Origin: Bradyrhizobium manausense
GTDB taxonomy: Bacteria > Pseudomonadota > Alphaproteobacteria > Rhizobiales > Xanthobacteraceae
Length of the DNA stretch: 64,000 nucleotides
Direction: 5' to 3'
Assembly (NCBI RefSeq): GCF_018130615.1
Contig: NZ_JAFCKB010000017.1
Coordinates: 62,001-126,000, forward strand
Under the pieces are notes generated by a model. It was given only the letters and a program-made list of their open reading frames with translations. It was not told where the DNA came from and ran no database searches. Both the position numbers and the translations under genes were made by a program. Below are positions 34,051 to 42,926 of the stretch, one piece after another. The first letter of the stretch is position 1; every line of letters begins with the position of its first letter.

Positions 34051-34079
34051 TTGACCTCTCCCCAGCGGGGAGAGGTGGA
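34051..34079. repeat. Minimal palindromic repeat unit
   Basis: ACCTCTCCCC and GGGGAGAGGT pair perfectly around AGC. This is the core of the CTCTCCCC-type repeat family without the rest, 28 bases after the DUF992 stop, where it could also act as a terminator. Confidence 0.7.
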
Positions 34080-34193
34080 ACACTGACGACGCACCGCAGC
34101 GACGTTTGACGCTTGCCAAATCTCGGGGACGGGCAGAGCATCTGCGTTTGCCGACCCAATCATGGGCCGAGCTCCACACCAAGGAGGCGGCGA

Positions 34194-36242
34194 ATGGGAC
34201 AAGACGTCAGAAGTCCCCGAGGTCCACGGTGCATTGCGCTGGTGGGCCCTTTCCAAAGCGGTAAAACCACACTTCTCGAAGCAATCCTGGCGCGCACGGG
34301 TGCAATCCCCCGCGCCGGCAGCGTCGACGCCGGAACTTCCGTCGGCGACGCCACCCCGGAGGCCCGTCATCACAAGATGACTGTCGGGCTCACTGCCGCC
34401 ACCACGAGTTTCATGGGCGACAGCTACACCTTCCTCGATTGTCCCGGTTCCGTCGAGTTTGCCCACGACATGCGCGCCGCGCTTCCTGCCGTCGATGCCG
34501 CCGTCGTGGTCTGCGAGGCCGACGAGAAGAAGCTGCCGCAGCTTCAGATCATCCTGCGCGAGCTGGAAGAGCTGAAGATCCCGCGCTTCCTGTTCCTCAA
34601 CAAGATCGACCGCGCCAACGAGCGCATCCGCGAGACGCTCGCGATGCTGCAGCCCGCTTCGCGCGTGCCGCTGGTGCTGCGCCAGATCCCGATCTGGAAG
34701 GGCGAGCTGATCGAAGGCTTTGTCGATCTCGCGCTGGAACGTGCGTTCATCTATCGCGAGCACAAGGCCTCCGAGGTGGTCGCGCTCGACGGCGGCAATC
34801 TCGATCGCGAGAAGGAAGCCCGCTTCTCGATGTTGGAGAAGCTCGCCGATCACGACGACGCGCTGATGGAGCAATTGCTGGAAGATATCCAGCCGCCGCG
34901 CGATGCCGTGTTCGACGACCTCGCCCGCGAATTGCGTGAGGGGCTGATTTGCCCCGTCCTCCTCGGCGCGGCCGCGCGAGAGAACGGCGTGCTGCGTCTG
35001 ATGAAGGCGCTGCGCCATGAGGCGCCCGGCATTGCCGAGACCGCAAAACGTCTCGGCGCGCCCGCCGCGAAGGACGCTCTTGGCTTCGTCTTCAAGACTC
35101 TGCACTCGCAGCACGGCGGAAAGCTGTCGCTGACGCGGCTGCTCGCCGGCCATCTCGACGACGGTGCCACGCTGCAATCCTCCTCCGGCGGTGTGAGCCG
35201 CATCTCCGGTATTCTTGCCGTGAGCGGTGCTTACGACAGCAAGCGCGCCTCGGCCGAAGCCGGTGACACCGTGGCGCTCGCCAAGCTTGATGCGGTCAAG
35301 ACCGGCGACACCGTCTCGAGCGGCAAGACCGCGCCGGCTGCGCTTGCAGCCTCGGAGCCGACGCCACCGGTGCTCGCCATGTCGGTTGCGGCCACCGATC
35401 GCAAGGACGACGTCAAGCTCGGCCAGGCCTTAATGCGGCTGCACGAAGAGGATCCGTCGCTGGTCGTCGTGCAGAACGCCCAGACCCACGACACCGTGCT
35501 GTGGGGGCAGGGCGAGATGCACCTGCGCGTCGCAAACGAGCGGTTGAGCGACCGCTTCGGCGTCAAGATTGCCTCGCATCCGCCGGCGATCGGCTACCAA
35601 GAGACCATCCGCAAGCCGATCACCCAGCGCGGCCGCCACAAGAAGCAGTCCGGCGGTCACGGCCAGTTCGGCGATGTCGTGCTCGACATCAAGCCGCTGC
35701 CCCGCGGCGAGGGTTTCAAGTTCGCCGAGAAGGTCGTCGGCGGCGCGGTGCCGCGCAACTATATCGGCGCGGTGGAGGAGGGCGTTGTCGACGGGCTCGC
35801 GCGCGGTCCGCTCGGCTTCCCCGTGACCGATCTGCAGGTGACGCTGACCGACGGCTCCTATCACAGCGTCGATTCCTCCGACCTCGCCTTCCGCACGGCG
35901 GCGCGGGTCGGATTGAACGAAGGCCTGCCGCAATGCCAATCGGTGTTGCTGGAGCCGATCCATGTGGTCGAGATCGTCTGTCCGACCGACGCCACCGCCA
36001 AGATCAACGCGATCCTGTCGGCGCGACGCGGCCAGATCCTCGGCTTCGACACCCGCGACGGCTGGAGCGGCTGGGACTGCGTGCGCGCCATGATGCCCGA
36101 AGCCGAGATCGGCGAGCTGATCGTCGAGCTCCGTTCGGCCACGGCCGGTGCCGGCAGTTTCACTCGTCAGTTCGACCACATGGCCGAAGTCACGGGACGA
36201 GCCGCCGATCAGATCATCGCTGCGCATCAGCACGCGGCGTGA
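34194..36242 (+). CDS. Elongation factor G-like GTPase
   Basis: A 682-residue translational GTPase of the EF-G superfamily, with G1 GPFQSGKT at residues 18-25, G3 DCPG near 82 and G4 NKID near 135. Domains II-V follow, including the EF-G domain IV segment RGRHKKQSGGHGQFGDVVLD and the C-terminal domain V. It differs from canonical FusA in having a degenerate switch region and no rpsL/rpsG/tuf neighbours, so it belongs to the EF-G-like side group of unknown ribosomal role. AGGAGG 7 bases before the ATG at MGQDVRSPRG sets the start; an upstream ATG would add 27 codons. Confidence 0.9.
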   Translation: MGQDVRSPRGPRCIALVGPFQSGKTTLLEAILARTGAIPRAGSVDAGTSVGDATPEARHHKMTVGLTAATTSFMGDSYTFLDCPGSVEFAHDMRAALPAVDAAVVVCEADEKKLPQLQIILRELEELKIPRFLFLNKIDRANERIRETLAMLQPASRVPLVLRQIPIWKGELIEGFVDLALERAFIYREHKASEVVALDGGNLDREKEARFSMLEKLADHDDALMEQLLEDIQPPRDAVFDDLARELREGLICPVLLGAAARENGVLRLMKALRHEAPGIAETAKRLGAPAAKDALGFVFKTLHSQHGGKLSLTRLLAGHLDDGATLQSSSGGVSRISGILAVSGAYDSKRASAEAGDTVALAKLDAVKTGDTVSSGKTAPAALAASEPTPPVLAMSVAATDRKDDVKLGQALMRLHEEDPSLVVVQNAQTHDTVLWGQGEMHLRVANERLSDRFGVKIASHPPAIGYQETIRKPITQRGRHKKQSGGHGQFGDVVLDIKPLPRGEGFKFAEKVVGGAVPRNYIGAVEEGVVDGLARGPLGFPVTDLQVTLTDGSYHSVDSSDLAFRTAARVGLNEGLPQCQSVLLEPIHVVEIVCPTDATAKINAILSARRGQILGFDTRDGWSGWDCVRAMMPEAEIGELIVELRSATAGAGSFTRQFDHMAEVTGRAADQIIAAHQHAA

Positions 36243-36279
36243 TCGGCTCCGCGCGGTAAGCGCGGTCAGGCAGGCGCCA

Positions 36280-36335
36280 CTCTCTCACTCCCTCTCCCCG
36301 TTCTTCTTCACGGGGAGAGGGGGGTGAGGAGCTGT
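36280..36335. repeat. Interspersed GC-rich palindromic repeat
   Basis: CTCCCTCTCCCCGTTCTTCTTCACGGGGAGAGGGGGGTGAGG, a single hairpin of the CTCTCCCC family with the GGTGAGG end. It is part of the 409-base gap after the EF-G-like gene. Confidence 0.8.
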
Positions 36336-36407
36336 CTCCGTGCGCGCGGCGTTTTCGTGCAGGCCGCACCCTCTCCGGACGGCATCGCGAACGCAGCGGA
36401 GCCCTAG

Positions 36408-36560
36408 CTCCGTCATCCCCGCGCAACGGCGAAGCCGTTGTCGCTGGAGGTGCGAGCCATGGGACGCAACGCGTCCCGTGGGAGCTTCGAAGGATGCACG
36501 GCCCGCTGCTGCAGCCGGGCCGTCGCCCTTGATACCGTCCACTGCGCTCGCAATGACGGA
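36408..36560. repeat. Interspersed repeat, 'cattgcgagcg' relative
   Basis: Begins CTCCGTCATCCCCGCGCAACG, contains GGGACGCAACGCGTCCCGTG and GGCCCGCTGCTGCAGCCGGGCC, and ends CTGCGCTCGCAATGACGG, which matches the end of the repeat at 21601-21692. Confidence 0.65.
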
Positions 36561-36584
36561 GGAGGCACTTGCGTTCGCCTCCAT

Positions 36585-36603
36585 ATGATGTATTATACAT
36601 CAT
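36585..36603 (+). promoter_or_regulatory. Perfect 19-base palindrome ahead of the XRE gene, putative operator
   Basis: ATGATGTAT, T, ATACATCAT is a perfect inverted repeat (9+1+9) in a markedly AT-rich island (36581-36640) 50 bases upstream of the GTG of the regulator. The AT-rich TATTATAC may also be a -10 element. Autoregulation by the XRE protein is the simplest reading. Confidence 0.7.
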
Positions 36604-36651
36604 TGTATATGTACTAGATATCACTTATAAGTTCTGATACGTGAGGCCAAG

Positions 36652-36924
36652 GTGATCACGTCATTCCAGATGCGGGCAGCCCGCGCGTTGCTTGGCATCG
36701 ACCAGAAAACCCTGGCCGAGCTCGCCGGCGTATCGTTGCCGACCATCCAGCGGATGGAGGCCTCGACCGGCAATGTGCGCGGCGTGGTCGAGACTTTGAT
36801 CAAGGTGGTCGAGGCGTTCGATCGGGCCGGCGTCGAGCTGATCGGCGAACAGGTCCGCAGCGACAGCGGCGGACGCGGCGTTCGCCTCAAGGAGCCGGGG
36901 CCACCGCGTCGCGTTGGGGCATGA
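36652..36924 (+). CDS. XRE-family helix-turn-helix regulator
   Basis: A 90-residue protein starting at GTG (ITSFQMRAARALLGIDQKT). The lambda-repressor-type HTH spans residues about 8-60, with the turn region KTLAELAGVSLPTIQRMEAS. A short helix and a Pro/Gly/Arg tail follow. There is no toxin partner beside it, so it is likely a standalone regulator. The perfect palindrome upstream is a natural binding-site candidate. Solid HTH fold; targets unknown. Confidence 0.88.
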   Translation: MITSFQMRAARALLGIDQKTLAELAGVSLPTIQRMEASTGNVRGVVETLIKVVEAFDRAGVELIGEQVRSDSGGRGVRLKEPGPPRRVGA

Positions 36925-36995
36925 TCGCGCGTTGATCGTGCTCGAGATCAAGATGGGCTAGCGCATCGTCGCACCTCGGCAACACGGGACGCACG

Positions 36996-38780
36996 ATGCA
37001 TCGGAGCATTGTGGGGCCAGCGGAGCACTTTGCTGAAATGAGCATCACAAGCGATCACGCAAGCGGGCTATCTCGGCTGCGTCAGCCGACCTTTGCCGAA
37101 CTGTACATGCCAAAACTCGTCACCGTCTGGCGCGAGGGGTATGGGCTCGCGGACTTCCGCGCCGATGTGTTCGCAGGCCTCACGGTTGCGATCGTCGCGC
37201 TGCCGCTGTCGATGGCGATCGCGATCGCCTCGGGCGTGACGCCGGATCGCGGCCTCTACACCGCCGTGGCCGGCGGCTTCATCGCCTCGCTGCTCGGCGG
37301 CAGCCGGTTCCAGATCGGCGGACCGGCCGGCGCCTTCATCGTGCTGGTTGCGGCGACCGCCGAGCGTCACGGCGCCGACGGCGTGATCCTCGCCACTCTG
37401 ATGGCGGGTCTCTTTCTGATTGCCGCGGGTTTCCTGCGGATCGGCACCTACATCAAGTTCATTCCCTATCCGGTGACGGTCGGCTTCACCGCCGGCATCG
37501 CCGTGATCATCTTTGCGAGCCAGCTCCGCGATCTCGGCGGGATCACGCTTGTCTCGAAGGAGCCGAGCGAGTTCCTTCCGAAGCTCATGGCGCTCGCCGG
37601 AGGCCTGCACACCGTCAATCCGTCCGCTGTCGCGGTCGCGATCGGCAGCATCGTCGTGATTGCCGGCCTGCGTCGCTGGCGGCCGTCCTGGCCCGGCATC
37701 CTGATCGCGGTCGTGCTCGCGGCGGTCGCGACCGCCGTGCTGTCGCTGCCGATTGAGACGATCGGATCGCGCTTCGGCGGCATCCCGCGCGAATTGCCGT
37801 CGCCGGCGCTGCCGGCGTTTTCGTTCGAGAAGGCGAAAGCGGTGCTGCCGGATGCGATCTCCTTTGCGCTGCTCGCGGCCATCGAATCGCTGCTGTCGGC
37901 AGTGGTCGCCGACGGCATGACCGGCCGCCGTCACCGCTCCAATTGCGAGCTCGTCGCGCAAGGCGCCGCCAATATCGGTTCGGCGCTGTTCGGCGGCATC
38001 TGCGTCACCGGCCTGATCGCGCGCACTGCGACCAACATCCGCGCCGGCGCCCGCGGGCCGCTGGCAGGCATGCTGCATTCGGTGTTTCTGCTGCTGTTCA
38101 TGCTGATCGCGGCGCCGCTTGCAAGCTACATCCCGCTTGCCGCGCTCGCCGCCGTGCTCGTGGTGGTGGCCTGGACCATGGCGGAGAAGCACGAATTCGC
38201 CACGCTTTTGCGCTCCTCCTGGGGCGATGCCGTCGTTCTGCTCGCGACCTTCCTGCTCACGATCTTCCGCGATCTGACCGAAGGCATCCTGGTCGGCTTC
38301 GCGCTCGGCGCGGTGCTGTTCATCCATCGCATGGCCGAGATGACCGGCATCGAGGAGCGCTCGCCGCTGGTCGCGGCGGATCGGCCCGATGACGGCAATG
38401 GCGAACGCGTGCCTTATGATCCCGCGCTTGCGGTCGATCGCGACGTGCTGGTCTACCGCATCACTGGTGCGTTCTTCTTCGGTGCGGCCTCGGCCATCGG
38501 CGGCGTGCTCGACGGCATCGCCGACAAGCGCAAGGCGCTCGTCGTCGATTTCGCGGCGGTGCCGTTCCTGGACTCGACGGCGGCGAATGTGTTGGGGCGC
38601 GTCGCGGCCAAAGCCCAGCGCCAGGGCATCCGGCTGTTCATCACGGGGGCTTCGCCCGCGGTCCGCCGTGCCTTGCTGACGCACGGTGTGGGCCCGCGAC
38701 GCGCGCGTTATCGTCAGACCATCGAGCGCGCGGTCGCGGATATCAAGGCAGCCCCCGGCGCGGCCGAAGCCACGGTGTAG
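36996..38780 (+). CDS. SulP family inorganic anion transporter with STAS domain
   Basis: A 594-residue SulP/SLC26-type permease, about 12 transmembrane helices. The family signature GVTPDRGLYTAVAGGFIASL lies near residue 90. The C-terminal STAS domain (residues about 485-585, ALVVDFAAVPFLDSTAANVL) carries the conserved D-S/T site. Substrates in the family include sulfate, bicarbonate and dicarboxylates. ATG at 37038 (MSITSDHA) is an alternative start; both ribosome sites are weak. It stands alone between the XRE gene and aroE, so the anion cannot be inferred from context. Confidence 0.92.
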   Translation: MHRSIVGPAEHFAEMSITSDHASGLSRLRQPTFAELYMPKLVTVWREGYGLADFRADVFAGLTVAIVALPLSMAIAIASGVTPDRGLYTAVAGGFIASLLGGSRFQIGGPAGAFIVLVAATAERHGADGVILATLMAGLFLIAAGFLRIGTYIKFIPYPVTVGFTAGIAVIIFASQLRDLGGITLVSKEPSEFLPKLMALAGGLHTVNPSAVAVAIGSIVVIAGLRRWRPSWPGILIAVVLAAVATAVLSLPIETIGSRFGGIPRELPSPALPAFSFEKAKAVLPDAISFALLAAIESLLSAVVADGMTGRRHRSNCELVAQGAANIGSALFGGICVTGLIARTATNIRAGARGPLAGMLHSVFLLLFMLIAAPLASYIPLAALAAVLVVVAWTMAEKHEFATLLRSSWGDAVVLLATFLLTIFRDLTEGILVGFALGAVLFIHRMAEMTGIEERSPLVAADRPDDGNGERVPYDPALAVDRDVLVYRITGAFFFGAASAIGGVLDGIADKRKALVVDFAAVPFLDSTAANVLGRVAAKAQRQGIRLFITGASPAVRRALLTHGVGPRRARYRQTIERAVADIKAAPGAAEATV

Positions 38781-38848
38781 CCTCCGCCTGCTTGACAGGA
38801 CCGGCCGGACGCGAAATGGATCGCCCTCGAACACGACCCGAGGGAAGG

Positions 38849-39688
38849 ATGACCGTGACCAAGGCTCCAGCAGCCTGCTTGATCGGATGGCCGGCAGCGC
38901 ATTCGCGCTCGCCGCTGATCCATCACTACTGGCTGCGCACGCTCGGCATCGAAGGCGGCTATGTCATCGAGGCCGTTCCGCCCGAGGATCTGCGCGATTT
39001 CGTGCTGCGGCTGTCGCTGCGCGGCTTTGTCGGCGCCAACGTCACCATCCCGCACAAGGAAGGCGTGCTGGCGCTCTCGACGCCCGATGCGCGCGCCAGG
39101 GCCGTGGGCGCCGCCAATACGCTGTGGTTCGAAGGTGGCGAACTGCGCTCGACCAACACGGATGTCGAGGGCTTTCTTGGCAATCTCGACGCCAGCGCAC
39201 CCGGCTGGGACAAGGCCGACGAGGCGCTGGTGCTGGGGGCCGGCGGCTCCTCGCGCGCGGTCGTGTTCGGCCTGCTCGAACGCGGCTTTGGCCGCGTCCA
39301 TCTCGCCAACCGCACTCCGGCGCGGGCCGAGGCGCTGGCGGCGCAGTTCGGGCCGAACGTGCATCCGCTTGCCTGGGACGGGATCAACGAGATCCTGCCG
39401 CGGGCAAAGCTTCTCGTGAACACGACCTCGCTCGGCATGCACGGCCAGCCCGCGCTCGAGGTCGATGTGACGCGGCTGCAGCAACGCGCCGTCGTCGCCG
39501 ACCTCGTCTATGTCCCCCTGGTGACGCCGCTGCTTGCGGCCGCCAGGGCCCGTGGGCTGAAGACCGCCGACGGGCTCGGCATGCTGTTGCACCAGGCGGT
39601 GCGCGGCTTCGAGCTGTGGTTCGGCCAACGCCCCAAGGTGACTGCCGAGCTGCGCGCGCTGGTCGAGGCCGATCTCACAAAGACTTGA
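38849..39688 (+). CDS. aroE: Shikimate dehydrogenase (NADP+)
   Basis: A 279-residue enzyme reducing 3-dehydroshikimate to shikimate in the aromatic amino acid pathway. Catalytic Lys70 is in TIPHKEG and Asp105 in STNTDVEGF. The NADP Rossmann loop is LGAGGSSRAVVFGLLERG near residue 130. The C-terminal QAVRGFELWFG is typical. The start is ATG at MTVTKAPAAC after GAGGGAAGG, in preference to an earlier in-frame ATG. Confidence 0.93.
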   Translation: MTVTKAPAACLIGWPAAHSRSPLIHHYWLRTLGIEGGYVIEAVPPEDLRDFVLRLSLRGFVGANVTIPHKEGVLALSTPDARARAVGAANTLWFEGGELRSTNTDVEGFLGNLDASAPGWDKADEALVLGAGGSSRAVVFGLLERGFGRVHLANRTPARAEALAAQFGPNVHPLAWDGINEILPRAKLLVNTTSLGMHGQPALEVDVTRLQQRAVVADLVYVPLVTPLLAAARARGLKTADGLGMLLHQAVRGFELWFGQRPKVTAELRALVEADLTKT

Positions 39689-39744
39689 GAGAATAGTGCG
39701 CCGTCTCCGGCGTTCTAACCCCGTGGGGATAATCGGAGACATTC

Positions 39745-40371
39745 ATGACGATCCAACGTGCCAGTTTCACGCGCCCGCTCATCGCCGTCGCGATGGTGGC
39801 GGCGTCCACTCTCGCAGCCGTCGCTCAAAAGGCGCCGGTGCCTACTCGCGTGCGCGGCACGATCGAGAGCGTCGATGGCGACACGATGCAGGTCAAATCG
39901 CGCAGCGGTGAGGACATCAAGCTCCACATCGCCTCCGACGTTCGCGTGGCCGGCGTCACCAAGATTTCGCTCACCGACATCAAGGTCGGCTCTTTCGTCG
40001 GCGCCACCACCGTGCCGGGACCTGACGGTGCCCAGAACGCCGTCGAGGTCCACGTGTTTCCGGAGAGCATGCGCGGCACCGGGGAGGGCTCGCGGCCCTA
40101 TGATCTCAAGCCGAATTCCAGCATGACCAACGCCACCGTGTCGGAGAGCGTGGTCGGCAATGACGGCCATACGCTGCTCGTGAAGTACAAGGACGGCGAG
40201 AAGAAGGTCTTCGTCTCCGATATGACACCGGTCGTGACCTTCGTTCCCGGCGACAAGGCTGAGCTGAAGGCCGGCGCCAAGGTCATTGCATTCATGAAGC
40301 AATTGCCCGACGGCTCGTTCGAGACCAATCGCGTCAGCGTCGGCCGTGATGGCCTGACACCGCCGATGTGA
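39745..40371 (+). CDS. Secreted OB-fold-like protein, first of a tandem pair
   Basis: A 208-residue protein with a signal peptide (MTIQRASFTRPLIAVAMVAA, cleavage near AVA-QK). Two small beta domains follow: residues 32-100 resemble an OB-fold/DUF5666-like unit (TRVRGTIESVDGDTMQVKSR), and residues 125-200 contain LLVKYKDGEKKVFVSDMTPV. It ends with SVGRDGLTPPM. The next gene encodes a paralogue with the same order and the same ending. Function unknown; predicted periplasmic. Confidence 0.82.
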   Translation: MTIQRASFTRPLIAVAMVAASTLAAVAQKAPVPTRVRGTIESVDGDTMQVKSRSGEDIKLHIASDVRVAGVTKISLTDIKVGSFVGATTVPGPDGAQNAVEVHVFPESMRGTGEGSRPYDLKPNSSMTNATVSESVVGNDGHTLLVKYKDGEKKVFVSDMTPVVTFVPGDKAELKAGAKVIAFMKQLPDGSFETNRVSVGRDGLTPPM

Positions 40372-40446
40372 TCGGGGATTCAGGGAATAGCGGCGATCGC
40401 ATGGGGTTTGCCGTGATTGATCGCCGCGAACCCTGAAGGGACAATC

Positions 40447-41073
40447 ATGCCGAAGCCGAACAACTGGATGCCGCGCGCTGTCATGGCCGCGTTTGCCACC
40501 TGCATCTTAATTTCAACCGTTTCGGCGCAGCAGGCGCCGACCGTTCGCATTCGAGGCATCATCGAAAGCGTCGACGGCAGCACGCTCGGCATCAAGACGC
40601 GCGAGGGCACTGAGGTGAAGGTGAAGATGACCGACAACGTCGCCGTCTTCGCCGTGGTAAAGACCGAACTCTCCGAGATCAAGGAAGGCTCCTATATCGG
40701 CGTCACCGCCATGCCCGAGCCCGACGGCACGCAGAAAGCCATTGCGGTCCATATCTTCCCGGAGAACCAGCGGGGCGCCGCCGAAGGCTTCCGTCCCTGG
40801 GACGCCCGCGTCAACTCGACCATGACCAACGCGACCGTGGCGCAGACGGTGAAGGGTAGCGACGGCCAGAACATCACGGTCAAATACAAGGACGGCGAGA
40901 AGAAAGTCGTGGTGCCGCCGGACACCCCGATCGTCACCTTCGTCGCCAGCGACAAGTCGGAAGTGAAGCCCGGCGCCAAGCTGATCATTTTCGGCGCGGC
41001 GAAGAAGGACGACGGCACGCTGGAGGCGAACCGGGTCAATGTCGGCCGCGATGGCGTGACGCCGCCGATGTGA
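40447..41073 (+). CDS. Secreted OB-fold-like protein, second of a tandem pair
   Basis: A 208-residue paralogue of the preceding gene with the same layout: signal peptide (MPRAVMAAFATCILISTVSA region), first beta unit TVRIRGIIESVDGSTLGIK, second unit ITVKYKDGEKKVVVPPDTPI, and the identical ending NVGRDGVTPPM except one residue. ATG is set by AAGGGACAATC; an in-frame ATG 10 codons earlier is also open. Periplasmic location predicted; function unknown. Confidence 0.82.
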   Translation: MPKPNNWMPRAVMAAFATCILISTVSAQQAPTVRIRGIIESVDGSTLGIKTREGTEVKVKMTDNVAVFAVVKTELSEIKEGSYIGVTAMPEPDGTQKAIAVHIFPENQRGAAEGFRPWDARVNSTMTNATVAQTVKGSDGQNITVKYKDGEKKVVVPPDTPIVTFVASDKSEVKPGAKLIIFGAAKKDDGTLEANRVNVGRDGVTPPM

Positions 41074-41101
41074 AGTGAAGGAAAGTAGCTGCCGCTACAC
41101 C

Positions 41102-41254
41102 CTCGGCGTCGTCCCGGCGAAGGCCGGGACCATACCGCGTGATCCATCGATGGGCGCAGGTATCAGTCCCGCGCGAAGGCCGAATAACTAACAGTCATCG
41201 CCAATCCACTCCCTGTGGTTATGGGGCCCGGCCTGCGCCGGGACGACTGCTGAG
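41102..41254. repeat. Interspersed repeat of the 'gtcgtcccggcgaaggccggga' type
   Basis: GTCGTCCCGGCGAAGGCCGG at the left and GGCCTGCGCCGGGACGAC at the right, with inverted ends and a less conserved middle. It lies between the tandem secreted pair and the lactate dehydrogenase gene, which converge on it. A fragment of the same type is at 12448-12475. Confidence 0.75.
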
Positions 41255-41292
41255 TATGTCGTGGCTGCTTTCCACCACCCTACGGCATGCCG

Positions 41293-42435
41293 TTACGGCG
41301 CCACCGCAATGATATGATCGTCGATCTCGTCGATCCTGTTGACGCCGCACAGGCCCATGGTCGTGAGCAGCTCCTTCTGGATGATATCGATCGCCTTGGC
41401 GACGCCGGCCTGGCCGCCGGCGCCCAGCCCGTAAGCATAAGCGCGGCCGATCATGCAGGACTTTGCGCCGAGCGCGAGCGCGCGCATCACGTCCTGGCCG
41501 GAGCGGATGCCGCCGTCGAACATGATCTCCATCTTCTCACCGACGGCATCGACGATCTCGGGCAGCACCTCGATCGAGGACGGCGCGCCGTCGAGCTGAC
41601 GGCCGCCATGGTTGGAGACGACCAGCGCCTGCGCGCCGGTCTTGGCGGCTTCCTCGGCGTCCTCGACGTCGAGAATGCCCTTGATGACGAGCTTGCCCGG
41701 CCAGATGCTGCGGATCCATTCGACGTCCTTCCAGTTCAACGAGGTGTCGAACTGCGAGGCGGTCCATTCGGCGAGGCGATTGAGGTCCTCGGTGTTCTTC
41801 ACGTGCCCGGCGATGTTGCCGAAGGTGCGGCGCTTGCCCTGCAGCACGCCGGAGACCCAGGCGGGCTTGGTCGCGAAATCGATGAACTTCGACAGCGTCC
41901 ATTCCGGCGGGATCGTCATGCCGTTCTTGATGTCGGCGTGGCGCTGGCCGATCACCTGGAGGTCGACGGTGAGAACCAGCGCGCTGCACTTCGCCGCGAT
42001 CGCGCGCTGGACCAGATCCTTGATGAAGCCGCGGTCCTTCATCACGTAGAGCTGGAACCAGAACGGCTTCTCGACGTTGGCCGCGATGTCCTCGATCGAG
42101 CAGATCGACATGGTCGACTGCGTGAACGGAATGCCGGCAGCCTGCGCCGCGCGGCAGGCGTGAATTTCGCCGTCGCCATGCTGCATGCCGAGCAGGCCGA
42201 CCGGCGCCAGGATCAGCGGCATGGTCGAGGGCTCGCCGAGGATCGTGGTCGAGGTGTCGCGCTTGGAAACGTCGACCAGGATGCGCTGGCGGAACTTGAT
42301 CGCCTGCATGTCCTCGCGGTTGGCGCGCAGCGTTTCCTCGGCATAGGAGCCGCGGTCGCAATAGTCGAAAAACGCCTTCGGCACGCGGCGCTTATGCAGC
42401 GCGCGAAGATCGTCGATACAGGTGATGTGCTTCAT
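41293..42435 (-). CDS. lldD: FMN-dependent alpha-hydroxy-acid oxidase / L-lactate dehydrogenase
   Basis: A 380-residue FMN-dependent TIM-barrel enzyme oxidising L-lactate or a similar 2-hydroxy acid. The proton-abstracting histidine is H276 in VSNHGGRQLDGAPS; other FMN-pocket motifs are GILDVEDAEEAAKTG and FDGGIRSGQDVMRALALGA. The family's N-terminal FDYCDRGSYAEETLRAN is present. ATG is set by homology (MKHITCIDDLRALHKRR). It lies between repeat DNA and a divergent small gene; no respiratory partner is adjacent. Confidence 0.9.
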   Translation of the reverse strand: MKHITCIDDLRALHKRRVPKAFFDYCDRGSYAEETLRANREDMQAIKFRQRILVDVSKRDTSTTILGEPSTMPLILAPVGLLGMQHGDGEIHACRAAQAAGIPFTQSTMSICSIEDIAANVEKPFWFQLYVMKDRGFIKDLVQRAIAAKCSALVLTVDLQVIGQRHADIKNGMTIPPEWTLSKFIDFATKPAWVSGVLQGKRRTFGNIAGHVKNTEDLNRLAEWTASQFDTSLNWKDVEWIRSIWPGKLVIKGILDVEDAEEAAKTGAQALVVSNHGGRQLDGAPSSIEVLPEIVDAVGEKMEIMFDGGIRSGQDVMRALALGAKSCMIGRAYAYGLGAGGQAGVAKAIDIIQKELLTTMGLCGVNRIDEIDDHIIAVAP

Positions 42436-42497
42436 GAACGTTCCCCGGCCCGTCTTGCATCGGAAGTCTTGCATTGGAAGATTGAGGGGTCATCTAG

Positions 42498-42707
<210 letters not shown>

Positions 42708-42926
42708 CCCAAATTCCCCCTGTTCCAGGTGATCCATTGGGAAATATAATGTTAACAATAGGTTAGCAGGGCGGCGGTGCTCCCGGTTCCGTAACGATTT
42801 ATCATATTTTTTGAAGCCAATTTAGGCGCGCAGGCATTATAAGACCCCAGCAAATCAGGGATGCGGGGCCGGTTCGGGCACCCGGAGGTTGTTGTGGGGA
42901 TCCCTGGTTGTTGCTTGGGGGACGAT

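Noticed and set aside
36652-36924. The XRE regulator as an antitoxin of a toxin-antitoxin pair
   Set aside because: No small toxin-like gene (RelE, HipA, ImmA types) lies on either side; the flanks are repeat DNA and a SulP transporter.
37068-38834. A 588-codon open frame on the minus strand opposite the SulP gene
   Set aside because: It is extremely Arg/Asp/Gln-rich without domains, while the plus strand encodes a clear SulP transporter with a STAS domain.
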